Positions 44,045 to 54,966 of a stretch of 64,000 bases of DNA are shown here, in pieces. The DNA comes from Marinobacterium lutimaris (GTDB lineage Bacteria > Pseudomonadota > Gammaproteobacteria > Pseudomonadales > Balneatricaceae): assembly GCF_900108065.1 (NCBI RefSeq), contig NZ_FNVQ01000006.1:177329-241328 (forward strand), written 5' to 3'. Under the pieces are notes generated by a model. The model had not been told where the DNA came from, made no database searches, and saw only the letters and a list, made by a program, of their open reading frames with translations. The position numbers and the translations under genes are program-made. Position 1 is the stretch's first letter. Each line of letters begins with the position of its first letter.

Positions 44045-45564
44045 GCCTTCGCCTCTGCCTTACGTCCGAAGAAGGGTGGTTTGGTAATCCAGATCACCGT
44101 AATCAGCGCGAGAAATATCCATCCCAGCAGGGTCATGATTTCGGTAAACGAGATCATGAATGCCTGGCTGGTGATTACCTCATTGATCCGCGCATAATTC
44201 TGCACCGAATCGCCTCCCAGCAGGTTCAGATACTCCCGGGTTTGCTGGCTGTATGCAGTGACATGCTCAGTCAGCAGGGCGTGCTGTACCGATGCCTCCC
44301 GGTGCCACCACCAGGTGGTCAGCGATGAGGCGAAGCTGCCGCCCAGGACGCGCAGGAAGGTAGCCAGACCTGAGCCATCGGCGATCTCGTTGGGCGCCAG
44401 GCTCGACAGCAGGATGGTGGTGGCCGGCATGAAGAACAGTGCGACCCCCAGACCCATCGCCAGCTGCACCAAGGCGACATGCTCGAAATCCACGAAGATA
44501 TTGAAGCCCGCGCGCAGGAAGCAGGTGGCGCCCATCGTCATAAAGGCGATGGTGGCGAGCATGCGCATATCCACGTGATGGCCGAAGCGACCAACGATCG
44601 GTGACAGAAACAGCGGTATCAGGCCGATAGGCGCTGCGGCGAGCCCCGCCCAGATCGGTGTGTAGTCCAGCCTTGTCTGCAACCAGACCGGCAACAGCAG
44701 GTTGATAGAGAAGAAAGCTGCAAACGCCAGCACCAATGCCAGGGTGCCGAAGGTGAAGTTGCGGTAGCGGAACAGGCGCAGGTTGATCACCGGATGCTCT
44801 TCGGTCAGCTCCCAGATCACCAGCGCGATCAGAGATACCACCGCAATGGCAGCGCCGTAAAGAATGAAGCTGGACTCGAACCAGTCCAGGTCATTGCCCT
44901 TGTCGAGCACCACCTGCAGCGTACCCACGCCCAATACCAGCAGCCCCAGGCCGACGTAATCAATCGGCTGGCGCACGGTTTGCTCGGGGCGATCCTTCAT
45001 CTGGTTCCAGACCACGGCGGCGGCAAAGGCGCCGATCGGCAGGTTGATAAAGAAGATCCAGGGCCAGGAGAAGTTATCCGTTAGCCAGCCGCCGGCGATG
45101 GGGCCGGTGATCGGCGCCACCACGGCCACCATCGCCAGCAGCGCCAGCGCCATACCGCGCCTTGCCGGTGGATAGATGGCGATCAGCAGGGTCTGGGTGA
45201 TCGGGTAGAGCGGGCCGGCCACAAACCCCTGCAGGGCGCGAAAGGCCACCAGTTCCGGCATGGAACTGGCGATGCCGCAGAGCAGGGAGGAGGCCATGAA
45301 CAGCACCACCGCCAGCATATACAGGCGGACCTCGCCGATACGCCGCGCCATCCAGCCGGTAATCGGCAGGGCGATGGCGTTGGCGACGGCGAACGAGGTG
45401 ATCACCCAGGTGCCCTGTTCGGAACTGGCGCCCAGGTTACCGGCGATGGAGGGCAGCGCCACGTTGGCGATGGTGGTATCCAGCACCTGCATGAAGGTAC
45501 CCAGTGCCAGCGCTATGGTCGCAAGTACCCGGCTCTTCGGCGTGAATTGGGCCGCTTCACTCAT
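44041..45564 (-). CDS. emrB: DHA2-family MFS multidrug transporter (EmrB)
   Basis: 507 residues with about 14 predicted helices. EmrB/QacA motifs include FMQVLDTTIANVALPSIAG in helix 1, WVITSFAVANAIALPITGW and GPIAGGWLTDNFSWPWIFFINLPIG in the TM5-6 region. It is the inner-membrane drug/proton antiporter of an EmrAB-TolC-type pump. It is transcribed after emrA and the MarR regulator, with ten bases between emrA and emrB. Confidence 0.95.
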   Translation of the reverse strand: MSEAAQFTPKSRVLATIALALGTFMQVLDTTIANVALPSIAGNLGASSEQGTWVITSFAVANAIALPITGWMARRIGEVRLYMLAVVLFMASSLLCGIASSMPELVAFRALQGFVAGPLYPITQTLLIAIYPPARRGMALALLAMVAVVAPITGPIAGGWLTDNFSWPWIFFINLPIGAFAAAVVWNQMKDRPEQTVRQPIDYVGLGLLVLGVGTLQVVLDKGNDLDWFESSFILYGAAIAVVSLIALVIWELTEEHPVINLRLFRYRNFTFGTLALVLAFAAFFSINLLLPVWLQTRLDYTPIWAGLAAAPIGLIPLFLSPIVGRFGHHVDMRMLATIAFMTMGATCFLRAGFNIFVDFEHVALVQLAMGLGVALFFMPATTILLSSLAPNEIADGSGLATFLRVLGGSFASSLTTWWWHREASVQHALLTEHVTAYSQQTREYLNLLGGDSVQNYARINEVITSQAFMISFTEIMTLLGWIFLALITVIWITKPPFFGRKAEAKA

Positions 45565-45574
45565 GGTTCAACTC

Positions 45575-46792
45575 TCATGGTTCAACTTTGGCGATTGAGG
45601 CGTGGATGTCGCCCGCAGCGTTGGCGGCGATCACCTGATGTACCAGGGCGTCGGCATCGGCGAGCAGGCTGTCGTAGATATCGGTGCTGTAACGGGCTTC
45701 CTTATGGGGCTGCTGCGGCAGGGTATCGCCCTGCTGCTGATGCAGGTCGACGCTCACCTGGGTGGAGAGCCCGATCCGCAGCGGATGGCTCTGCAGCTCC
45801 TGCGGGTCCAGCTGGATCCGCACCGGCACTCGCTGGACGATCTTGATCCAGTTACCGCTGGCGTTCTGTGCCGGCAGCAGTGAAAACGCGCTGCCGGTGC
45901 CCATGCCTAGGCTTTCGATCTGGCCGTGGTAGGTGACATCGTCGCCGTAGAGGTCGGCGTGGACCTCAACTGGCTGGCCGATACGCATCTGGCCGAGCTG
46001 GGTTTCCTTGAAGTTGGCGTCGATCCAGACCTGGTCCAGCGGGATTACTGCCATCAGCGGCTCGCCGGAAGCGATATGGGCGCCCGGGTGAACGCTGCGC
46101 TTGGCGACATAGCCGCTGACCGGCGACTGGATAGTAGCGCGGGCGTGGTTGATGTAGGCCTTGCGCAGGGTGGCGGCGGCGGCTTTAACCTCTGGATGGC
46201 TATCCAGCGTCGTGCCTTCAACCAGCGCCAGGGTGCTGTTGAGCTGCTGCTTGGCACTGGTGAGCGCGTTTTCTGCCGATTCCAGGGTGTCACGGGCGTG
46301 GGTGACCTCTTCCCGGGCCACGGCACCGCTGCGGCCGAGCTCGACACGGCGCTGGTAATCGTCACGGGCCTGTTTCACGTCCAGTTCACGGGTGGAAACC
46401 TGGGCGCGGTAGTGGCTGACGTCGGCATAGAGGCCGCGCACGCGGCGTACCGTGGCGGCGAGATCGGCCTGGGCTTCCTCAAGGGCGACTTCGGTATCGC
46501 TGGGGTCCAGCTGGACCAGCGTCTGCCCCTGCTCGACATAATCGCCATCGTCCACGTTGATGCGGGTGACGGTGCCGGCGATGCCAGCGGCGATCTGCAC
46601 CTGGTTACCATCGACATAGGCGTCTTCGGTGTCTTCGAAGTGACGGCCGTAAAGTTCGTAATAGGCGAAGGAGGTGGAGGCTACGCCGAGCACGGCCAGG
46701 GCCAGTGCGCCCAGCAGCAGCTTGCGGCGTGAGCGCCGGCTGCCTGTGCTGGCTTCGGTGGCGCTGGTTTCAGTGTCTGTTGGATTACTCAT
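45575..46792 (-). CDS. emrA: EmrA-type membrane fusion protein
   Basis: 405 residues. One N-terminal helix (LLLGALALAVLGVASTSFAYY) and the EmrA signature FEDTEDAYVDGNQVQIAAGIAG split around it. A lipoyl half with VDDGDYVEQGQTLVQLD precedes a long coiled-coil hairpin (about 100-205). The second half has ATIQSPVSGYVAKRSVHPGA. It bridges EmrB to an outer-membrane channel. It overlaps the MarR gene by four bases, so regulator, adaptor and pump form one operon. Confidence 0.95.
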   Translation of the reverse strand: MSNPTDTETSATEASTGSRRSRRKLLLGALALAVLGVASTSFAYYELYGRHFEDTEDAYVDGNQVQIAAGIAGTVTRINVDDGDYVEQGQTLVQLDPSDTEVALEEAQADLAATVRRVRGLYADVSHYRAQVSTRELDVKQARDDYQRRVELGRSGAVAREEVTHARDTLESAENALTSAKQQLNSTLALVEGTTLDSHPEVKAAAATLRKAYINHARATIQSPVSGYVAKRSVHPGAHIASGEPLMAVIPLDQVWIDANFKETQLGQMRIGQPVEVHADLYGDDVTYHGQIESLGMGTGSAFSLLPAQNASGNWIKIVQRVPVRIQLDPQELQSHPLRIGLSTQVSVDLHQQQGDTLPQQPHKEARYSTDIYDSLLADADALVHQVIAANAAGDIHASIAKVEP

Positions 46793-47304
46793 TTGGACTC
46801 TCTATCTGTTTCTGCCTGTTTGCCGGCGTTAGCGAGGGTGCCGCAGCAGCTCTCCTGCAGCAGGCCGGGGGCATCGAGTATCTTGCGCATCAGCCTCTCC
46901 AGTTCGCTCAGCTCGTCGCTTTCCAGGTCGCCGGTCAGCTCATTCAGCAGGTCGGCGGCGATGGTGCGGATCTTTTGGTAGAGAGTGATCCCCTCTTCGG
47001 TGGGCTGCACACGGATCTGGCGGCGGTCTTCGGGATTACGCTCGCGACATAGCAGATTGCGTTGTTCCAGCTTGTCCAGCATGCGGGTCATGGCGCCGGC
47101 ATCGATCGACAGGGCCTGACTCAGGGCCGATGGTGTATTGGCGATTTCGCCGACCACCAGGCGCAGAACTCTGAATTGAGCGCCGGTGATATTGAACGGC
47201 TGCAGATGCTTCTCCAGCAGCCGATCCTTGTGCTGATTCAGCAGGTGGATCAGATGCGCAATGTTGAGATGCGTCGGCACGTTGTCTTCGGTGTAGTGAA
47301 TCAT
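46789..47304 (-). CDS. MarR-family regulator of the EmrAB pump
   Basis: 171 residues. The winged helix is seen in TGAQFRVLRLVVGEIANTP, SALSQALSIDAGAMTRMLDK and the wing RERNPEDRRQIRVQPTEEG. It heads the emrAB operon as EmrR/MprA does in E. coli, where drug binding releases repression. Two palindromic sites lie in the promoter region just upstream. Confidence 0.92.
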   Translation of the reverse strand: MIHYTEDNVPTHLNIAHLIHLLNQHKDRLLEKHLQPFNITGAQFRVLRLVVGEIANTPSALSQALSIDAGAMTRMLDKLEQRNLLCRERNPEDRRQIRVQPTEEGITLYQKIRTIAADLLNELTGDLESDELSELERLMRKILDAPGLLQESCCGTLANAGKQAETDRESK

Positions 47305-47347
47305 GGCTCAGGCTGTCGTTAGCGGGACGTTTAGTGGGAAGGCTTAA

Positions 47348-47390
47348 TTGCTTAGGCAAGTAATCTAACATTATTTGCCAGGGCAAGTAA
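47348..47390. promoter_or_regulatory. Two direct copies of a palindromic MarR-type operator
   Basis: TTGCTTAGGCAAGTAA (47348-47363) and TTGCCAGGGCAAGTAA (47375-47390) are 14 of 16 identical and 27 bases apart. Each contains an imperfect palindrome TTGC-N4-GCAA. They lie 44-86 bases before the MarR start and also upstream of the divergent glutamate-synthase-like gene. Confidence 0.7.
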
Positions 47391-47484
47391 ATATCCGAGT
47401 TGATTTGTCGGATTTTTGCCGGCTGTGCTCGGGGTGGCTGGATCGGGTAGGATAGGCGCGAATAGACTGCAGGGATTCATCTCT

Positions 47485-48975
47485 ATGAACGATACGATCT
47501 CGTCCCTGGCGATCAACTTTATCGCCGTTATCGGACTGCTGTTGCTGTTGGTGATTTTGGGCGCGGTGATTGCCGCTATCGTCATGTACCAGGTCGACAA
47601 ACGTCAGACGGTGCATACCATCCGGCGCAACTACCCGCTGCTCGGGCGTTTCCGCTATCTCTTCGAGGAGCTGGGCGAGTTCTTCCGGCAGTATTTCTTT
47701 GCCATGGACCGGGAGGAGATGCCGTTCAACCGGGCGCAACGTTCCTGGGTGTATCGTGCATCCAAGAACATCGATAACACCGTGGCTTTTGGTTCCACCC
47801 GCGATCTGCGTCGTCCCGGCACCTACTATTTCCTTAATTGTCCGTTTCCGACGCTGAGTGAGGATGCGGTGACGACCCAGTCCATGCGGATCGGGCCATA
47901 CTGCCGTGAGCCCTATGACGCGCCGTCATTCCTCAATATCTCCGGCATGAGCTTCGGCGCGCTGTCGCGGCCGGCGGTGCGGGCGCTTTCCAACGGCGCA
48001 AAAAAGGCGGGCTGCTGGATGAACACCGGTGAGGGCGGCCTTTCCCCCTATCACCTGGAAGGTGGCTGCGACATCGTTTACCAGATTGGCACCGCCAAGT
48101 ACGGCCTGCGCGATGAGCACGGCAAACTCGATGACGCCAAGCTGATCCGCGCCGCGGCGATTCCGCAGGTGCGGATGTTCGAGATCAAGCTGAGTCAGGG
48201 TGCCAAGCCCGGCAAGGGCGGTATTCTGCCGGGCGACAAGGTGAATGAAGAGATCGCCGAGATCCGCGGTATTCCGGTGGGTCAGGCGTCGATCAGCCCG
48301 AACCGCCACCCGGAGATCGCTTCGATCGACGATCTGCTCGACTTTATCCATCACGTGCGCGAAGTCTCCGGCAAGCCGGTGGGGTTCAAGATGGTGTTGG
48401 GCACCACCAGCTGGCTGGACAGCTTCTGTGAGGCGGTGAACAAGCGCGGCAGCGACAGTGCGCCGGACTTTATCACCCTGGATAGCGCCGATGGCGGCAC
48501 CGGTGCGGCGCCGCTACCGCTGATAGACAGCGTTGGTCTGCCGTTGAAGGAGAGCCTGCCAGTACTGGTGAACAAGCTGACCCAGCATGGCCTGCGCAAC
48601 CGGGTGCGGATTATCGCTTCAGGCAAGCTGATCAATCCCACGGATGTGGCGGCGGCGATCTGCATGGGCGCAGACTTTGTCGTCACCGCGCGCGGCTTCA
48701 TGTTCGCGCTGGGCTGTATTCAGGCGTTGCAGTGCAACAAGAATACCTGTCCGACCGGGATCACCACCCACGATCCTAAACTTCAGCAGGGGCTGGTGCC
48801 CGAGGTGAAGTCGGAGCGTGTGGCGCATTTCCACCACAACCTCGTGCATGAGGTTGAGACGATTGCCCACTCCTGTGGCGTGGCCGAGCCGCGCCAGCTG
48901 CGTCGCGAGCACGCGGCGATGGTCGTGGATGGCGGCAGTTCAGTGCCGCTCAACATCCTCTATCCCGACGACTGA
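47485..48975 (+). CDS. FMN-binding glutamate-synthase-family protein (stand-alone GltB-like domain)
   Basis: 496 residues from the ATG at 47485. An N-terminal membrane helix (about 8-36) is unlike biosynthetic GltB. The catalytic FMN domain shows NISGMSFGALSRPAVRALS, GAKKAGCWMNTGEGGLSPYH, KPGKGGILPGDKV and LDSADGGTGAAPLPL. The 3Fe-4S cysteines appear in GCIQALQCNKNTCPTGI. The glutaminase (class II amidotransferase) domain is absent, so it cannot use glutamine as full GltB does. Its membrane anchor and lone position suggest an oxidoreductase of unknown substrate. Confidence 0.88.
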   Translation: MNDTISSLAINFIAVIGLLLLLVILGAVIAAIVMYQVDKRQTVHTIRRNYPLLGRFRYLFEELGEFFRQYFFAMDREEMPFNRAQRSWVYRASKNIDNTVAFGSTRDLRRPGTYYFLNCPFPTLSEDAVTTQSMRIGPYCREPYDAPSFLNISGMSFGALSRPAVRALSNGAKKAGCWMNTGEGGLSPYHLEGGCDIVYQIGTAKYGLRDEHGKLDDAKLIRAAAIPQVRMFEIKLSQGAKPGKGGILPGDKVNEEIAEIRGIPVGQASISPNRHPEIASIDDLLDFIHHVREVSGKPVGFKMVLGTTSWLDSFCEAVNKRGSDSAPDFITLDSADGGTGAAPLPLIDSVGLPLKESLPVLVNKLTQHGLRNRVRIIASGKLINPTDVAAAICMGADFVVTARGFMFALGCIQALQCNKNTCPTGITTHDPKLQQGLVPEVKSERVAHFHHNLVHEVETIAHSCGVAEPRQLRREHAAMVVDGGSSVPLNILYPDD

Positions 48976-49015
48976 TTCCTGGAATCAGTTCGGCGCAACG
49001 ACTGCCTGAAAACGC

Positions 49016-49049
49016 GAAAGGCCAGCATGTTGATGCTGGCCTTTCTGTA
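49016..49049. terminator. Bidirectional terminator
   Basis: Perfect 13-bp stem GAAAGGCCAGCAT / ATGCTGGCCTTTC with a GTTG loop between the converging glutamate-synthase-like gene and the small PA3496-like gene. Confidence 0.88.
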
Positions 49050-49054
49050 TCTGG

Positions 49055-49258
49055 CTATTTTTCGTCGTCGAACCAGGAATCCTCGCCGATAAAGGTCGAG
49101 AGCTCCTTCTCCTCCCGGTGGCGCTCTATGGCGCGGCGCGCATCGAGAAGTCGCTTGGATGCGTGTTGCTTGCGGCGGTTCTTCTCCTCGACATCGTAGC
49201 TGACAAGGATATCGAACACTTCGGTCTGAATTTCGTTCAGTTCCTGCTCTTTCAGCAT
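49055..49258 (-). CDS. Small PA3496-like protein of unknown function
   Basis: 67 residues from the ATG at 49258, preceded by GGAGCAGG; a TTG at 49276 is not needed. The sequence is highly charged with a basic helix (KRLLDARRAIERHREEKEL) and an acidic C-terminus (WFDDEK). The RRAIE...E..L pattern resembles the PA3496 family, described as putative envelope-integrity proteins, but the match is from memory. It stands alone between two convergent or distant genes. Confidence 0.65.
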   Translation of the reverse strand: MLKEQELNEIQTEVFDILVSYDVEEKNRRKQHASKRLLDARRAIERHREEKELSTFIGEDSWFDDEK

Positions 49259-49482
49259 AATACCTGCTCCGATCAACCAGTCTGAGCGGCGACCAACAGG
49301 GCGTTCCCTTCAGGGCGTTCTATTCCCCGCTGGTTCCCGCGAAGACAAACGACATTTCTGTTTTACCGCAACACTGTTCAGATTTCAAACAGAGAGGGTT
49401 GGCAGTGAGGATGCTAAAGAGGAGCTGTTTCAGTCAGGTGACAGGCGCAAACAGTTGAGAGAAAGACAGGGCGGGCGCCCTG

Positions 49483-50376
49483 TCAGTCGTTATCGGCTTC
49501 GCCGGGACGGCGCGTCGGCAGGCGTTTGTCGTTCTGACGCAGGCTGCGCAGGCTGCGTTTGATCGTTTTCAGGTGATCAAACAGGCCCGGGCCCAGTTTC
49601 ATAGCCACGCCCACGGCGAGGACATCAATCACCACCAGGTGCACGACGCGTGAGGACATCAGCGTGCTCAGATCCTTGTCCTCTTCCACATCGATATGGA
49701 TCGGGATGGTGGCCAGGTCCGCCAGCGGTGTACCGCCGGGGCAGAGCGCGATCACCGTGGCGCCGGTATCGCGAACCAGGCGCACGGTGTGCAGCAGATC
49801 CTTGGTGCGGCCGGTCTGGGAGATGGCTACGACCACGTCGCCTTCGCCAAGGGTAACGGCGGAGATGGTCTGCATATGCGGGTCGGAGTAGGCCGCCGCA
49901 GACACCATCAGGCGATAGAACTTGTGCTGGGCGTCGGCGCAGACCGGAGCCGAGGCGCCAAAGCCATAGAATTCCACGCGCTTGGCCTTGGCCAGGGCGT
50001 CGATCGCCTCTTCCAGCGTGGTAGGGTCCAGCTGTTCGCGGATGTTGATCAGGTTGCCAATCATCGAGTCGAAGATCTTTTGCTTGAACTCGATCACCGT
50101 GTCGGTGGAGTTCAGCGCGAACTGCTCAAAGCTGGTATTGCTGGCCAGCCCCTGGGCCAGGGTCAGTTTGAAGTCCTGAAAGCCGTCATAATCCAGGGCG
50201 CGGCAGAAACGCACCACCGTGGGCTCGCTGACACTGGCCTCGGAGGCGAGATCGACGATACGCATATGGATAACTTCGCTGGCGTTGGCCAGCACATAGT
50301 CCGCCACTTTCTGCTCTGATTTACGCAGTCGAGGGCGGGCGTCGGCGATCGATTTGAGCAGATTGAAGGAGTTCAA
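49483..50376 (-). CDS. hexR: HexR, RpiR-family regulator of central carbon metabolism
   Basis: 297 residues from a TTG at 50376 with AGGGA upstream; an ATG at 50412 gives 309 residues but sits about five bases after a TATACT -10-like box and has no ribosome site. The N-terminal HTH (LRKSEQKVADYVL; EASVSEPTVVRFCRALDYDGF) and the SIS domain (VEFYGFGASAPVCADAQHKF; VVVAISQTGRTKDLLHTV) are those of HexR. It binds a sugar phosphate (KDPG in Pseudomonas) and controls Entner-Doudoroff and related genes. Confidence 0.9.
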   Translation of the reverse strand: MNSFNLLKSIADARPRLRKSEQKVADYVLANASEVIHMRIVDLASEASVSEPTVVRFCRALDYDGFQDFKLTLAQGLASNTSFEQFALNSTDTVIEFKQKIFDSMIGNLINIREQLDPTTLEEAIDALAKAKRVEFYGFGASAPVCADAQHKFYRLMVSAAAYSDPHMQTISAVTLGEGDVVVAISQTGRTKDLLHTVRLVRDTGATVIALCPGGTPLADLATIPIHIDVEEDKDLSTLMSSRVVHLVVIDVLAVGVAMKLGPGLFDHLKTIKRSLRSLRQNDKRLPTRRPGEADND

Positions 50377-50621
50377 TGTCTTTCCCTGCCGGATCAGAAA
50401 ATTGCGTTGCATTTGAGTATAACAAGGCTGTTTGGCCTCGCCTAACTTTCTGCTTAATTAGCTAAATGTCTGAGGAATAACGATTTTCAAGGATAACCCG
50501 GATCACATTGCCGAGGGAGTGTGCGAAGGTAATGGCTTGCTTTATACTTTGGTCCGATAGGCCGAAGCCTCTGGAAGGTGTTTTCGGTAACGCGCCACCG
50601 ATCCATAAAAAAGACCGAATC

Positions 50622-51539
50622 ATGTTGTACCGTATTCGACTGACACTGACATTTATCCTTCTCCTGTGGTCCGGTCTGGTTTCCGCCCGGCAGGAACCCG
50701 ATGCCGCCAACCTGCAACTTGCATCGGTCAACGCCCTGGTCGTTAATCTCGACACCGGACGGGTGCTCTACCAGAAAAATCCCGATGCAGTGGTACCCAT
50801 CGCCTCCGTCAGCAAGCTGATGACAGCGCTGGTTGCCCTGGAGGCGGACCAGCCGATGGATGAACCGATTCCGATCCAGGTGCGCGATTCGATCCAGATG
50901 CAGAATGTGATCTCACGCATCCGCATCGGCAGCGAGCTGCCCCGCGAGGATGTGCTGCAGCTGGCGATCATGTCCTCGGAAAACCGCGCTGCCACAGCGC
51001 TGGCCCACGCTTATCCCGGTGGTTACTTCGCCTTTGTCCGGGCGATGAATCTCAAAGCGGAAGAGCTGGGCATGAGCAGCACCCGTTTCGTCGAACCGAC
51101 GGGCCTGTCGTACTTTAATGTCTCCACCGCCAATGATCTGGTGAAGCTGATCCGGGCCGCGCGCAAGCATCCTGAAATCCGCAAGATGACCACCAGCTCG
51201 AAAATGGATGCGCGTTTCCGAGAGCCGCGCTACGTGCTGGCTTTCTATAACACCAACCGCCTGGTCAACAGTGACGACTGGGACATAGAACTGAGCAAGA
51301 CCGGTTATAACGACGCCGCCGGCCGCTGTCTGGTGATGGTCAGTGAGATTGAGGGGCAGGATATCGCCATGGTGTTTCTCGATTCTTTTGGCAAACGTTC
51401 CCATATCGGGGATGCCGGACGTGTAAAACGCTGGCTGGAAACCGGGGATGGCGGTGATGTGCCAAGAGCCGCAGCCCGTTACGAGCGGGACAAAAACAAG
51501 GTAGGGCGCAGAACCCTGCTGGCGGAAAAGAACCGCTAA
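50622..51539 (+). CDS. pbpG: D-alanyl-D-alanine endopeptidase (penicillin-binding protein 7)
   Basis: 305 residues from the ATG at 50622; the frame upstream to 50508 is not signal-like. A signal peptide (FILLLWSGLVSA) precedes the peptidase S11 domain with all three active motifs: SVSK (Ser62-Lys65), SEN (119-121) and KTG in LSKTGYNDAAG. It cleaves D-Ala-meso-DAP cross-links in peptidoglycan. The length fits PbpG. It is convergent with thiC across a strong terminator. Confidence 0.92.
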   Translation: MLYRIRLTLTFILLLWSGLVSARQEPDAANLQLASVNALVVNLDTGRVLYQKNPDAVVPIASVSKLMTALVALEADQPMDEPIPIQVRDSIQMQNVISRIRIGSELPREDVLQLAIMSSENRAATALAHAYPGGYFAFVRAMNLKAEELGMSSTRFVEPTGLSYFNVSTANDLVKLIRAARKHPEIRKMTTSSKMDARFREPRYVLAFYNTNRLVNSDDWDIELSKTGYNDAAGRCLVMVSEIEGQDIAMVFLDSFGKRSHIGDAGRVKRWLETGDGGDVPRAAARYERDKNKVGRRTLLAEKNR

Positions 51540-51556
51540 GCTGTGCAGGCTTAACT

Positions 51557-51595
51557 AAAAATGCCCCGGACCGAAAGGCCGGGGCATTTTTAATG
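51557..51595. terminator. Bidirectional terminator between pbpG and thiC
   Basis: A 13-bp stem AAAAATGCCCCGG / CCGGGGCATTTTT with a 9-base loop; A and T runs on each side allow use by both converging operons. Confidence 0.93.
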
Positions 51596-51624
51596 CGCTT
51601 TTTTAAAGCCTGGAGCTTGGTGTG

Positions 51625-53538
<1,914 letters not shown>

Positions 53539-53560
53539 TCATTTGAGGGGCTGGCGATCA

Positions 53561-54223
53561 TTATTCGGTCAGGTCGAGGCCCATCTGCCAGAAGCTGACC
53601 TCCATCCGGGTGGCGGTACGGAAGCGGTTCTGCAGCTGGCGCAGGCGCGGTTCGGGCAGGTCGGCACCGAGTTTTTCCAGCAGCTCCAGTTCTGTCTGTG
53701 CCACCTCGCGGTACTCCTCGCTCAAGTACATCTCTATCCAGTCGTTGTAGGGGTTACCCTCACGCACCGTATCCGGCTGCGCGGCAAGCCACTGGGCGAT
53801 CTCGGCGTAACCGAGGATGCAGGGTGCGAGCGTCACATGCAGGTCGAGCAGATCACCAGCCATACCGGTATCCAGCACATAGCGGGTGTAGGCCACAGTC
53901 GCGGCGGCTTCCGGCAGGTGATTCAGGGTTTTCTCATCGATGCCCCAGTCGCGGCAGTACTGCACATGCATGCCGATCTCGGTATCAAGCATGGCGTTGA
54001 GGCCTGACTGGGCGTAGCGCATGGAATCCAGATCATCGCTTTTGTAGATCGCCAGGCCCCAGGCGCGGCTGAACTGGATCAGAAACAGGTAGTCCTGCTT
54101 CAGGTAGTGCTGGAAACATTCCTTAGGCAATGTTCCCTGACCCAGCTGACGCACGAAGTCGTGTTCGATGTACTGGCGCCATTCTTCGCTGCAGCCGGCT
54201 TTCAGTGATTCAAACAGGGACAT
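53561..54223 (-). CDS. tenA: Aminopyrimidine aminohydrolase / thiaminase II (TenA, Cys type)
   Basis: 220 residues, all-helical TenA fold. The catalytic Cys is in VTLAPCILGYAEI near residue 135, as in Bacillus TenA; YLKQDYLFLIQFSRAWGLAI holds the substrate-binding acidic and aromatic residues. It releases HMP from aminomethyl-HMP formed when thiamin degrades. Its start lies inside the last 14 bases of the other TenA-like gene, so the two are co-translated. Confidence 0.93.
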   Translation of the reverse strand: MSLFESLKAGCSEEWRQYIEHDFVRQLGQGTLPKECFQHYLKQDYLFLIQFSRAWGLAIYKSDDLDSMRYAQSGLNAMLDTEIGMHVQYCRDWGIDEKTLNHLPEAAATVAYTRYVLDTGMAGDLLDLHVTLAPCILGYAEIAQWLAAQPDTVREGNPYNDWIEMYLSEEYREVAQTELELLEKLGADLPEPRLRQLQNRFRTATRMEVSFWQMGLDLTE

Positions 54224-54929
54224 GGGGGCAGCTCCTTAATACGTTAATCGATGTAGGGTCCAGGCTGGCACTGAAGAACTGGTGCTCCAGCCTGGCCATG
54301 CGGCAGAACAGTTCGGCGAGCTGCTCCAGTGTTTCATTGTCGCGGTCGTCAAAGCTGTCTACCTGGCCACGCAGCCAGGCGACGAACTGCTCAAACTCGG
54401 GCAATACGTGGATATCGATCCACTCCTGCAGGTAAAAACGGCTGCCACGGGGTTTCGCTGCCTGGGTTTTGGACCAGCTCAGATAGGACCACTCGGCCAC
54501 GCAGAGGCAGATAATCGCCTGCTCATAGCTCTGTTCAGAGGCTTGCATGGTATCGATGATCGCCTGGCTGACCGGATGCAGCTCCGGGTTTAGATACTGC
54601 TCCTCGGACAGGCCCAGCGCTTCGAAGGAGCGCAGGAAGTAGGTGTTCTCGTCACTGGTCAGCGCAGCGAGAAATCCCGCGAGCACGGTTTTCGGCGGCA
54701 TCGCCGGCGCATTGGCGATGGTGCGCGCCACCAGGTTCACCAGGGTGTCGATAAAGGCGTAGTCCTGCACCAGGTAGCGGGCGTACACCGCATCGTCGAG
54801 CTGGTCTTGTCCCAGCGCTTCGGTGAACGGATGGCTTACGGCCTGCTGCCAGTCGCTGCCGGCATAGCCGCGCAGCTGCTCGCTGAGCGGCAGGGATGGA
54901 TGTTGCTGTTGGTAATCGCTGAAGCTCAT
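54210..54929 (-). CDS. TenA-family protein, Glu type (TenA_E)
   Basis: 239 residues. The helical TenA fold is recognisable (FTEALGQDQLDDAVYARYLV, QDYAFIDTLVNLVARTIANA), but the catalytic-Cys region reads CLCVAEWSYLSW, with Glu-x-x-Tyr/Trp instead of the Ala-Pro-Cys motif. This matches the TenA_E class, which can hydrolyse formylamino- or amino-HMP intermediates. It directly follows the thiXYZ transporter in the operon, so it probably acts on the imported pyrimidine before TenA. Confidence 0.85.
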   Translation of the reverse strand: MSFSDYQQQHPSLPLSEQLRGYAGSDWQQAVSHPFTEALGQDQLDDAVYARYLVQDYAFIDTLVNLVARTIANAPAMPPKTVLAGFLAALTSDENTYFLRSFEALGLSEEQYLNPELHPVSQAIIDTMQASEQSYEQAIICLCVAEWSYLSWSKTQAAKPRGSRFYLQEWIDIHVLPEFEQFVAWLRGQVDSFDDRDNETLEQLAELFCRMARLEHQFFSASLDPTSINVLRSCPHVPV

Positions 54930-54966
54930 TGCGTCTCCTCAAAGCACGTAAATCAGGGAACCCGGT

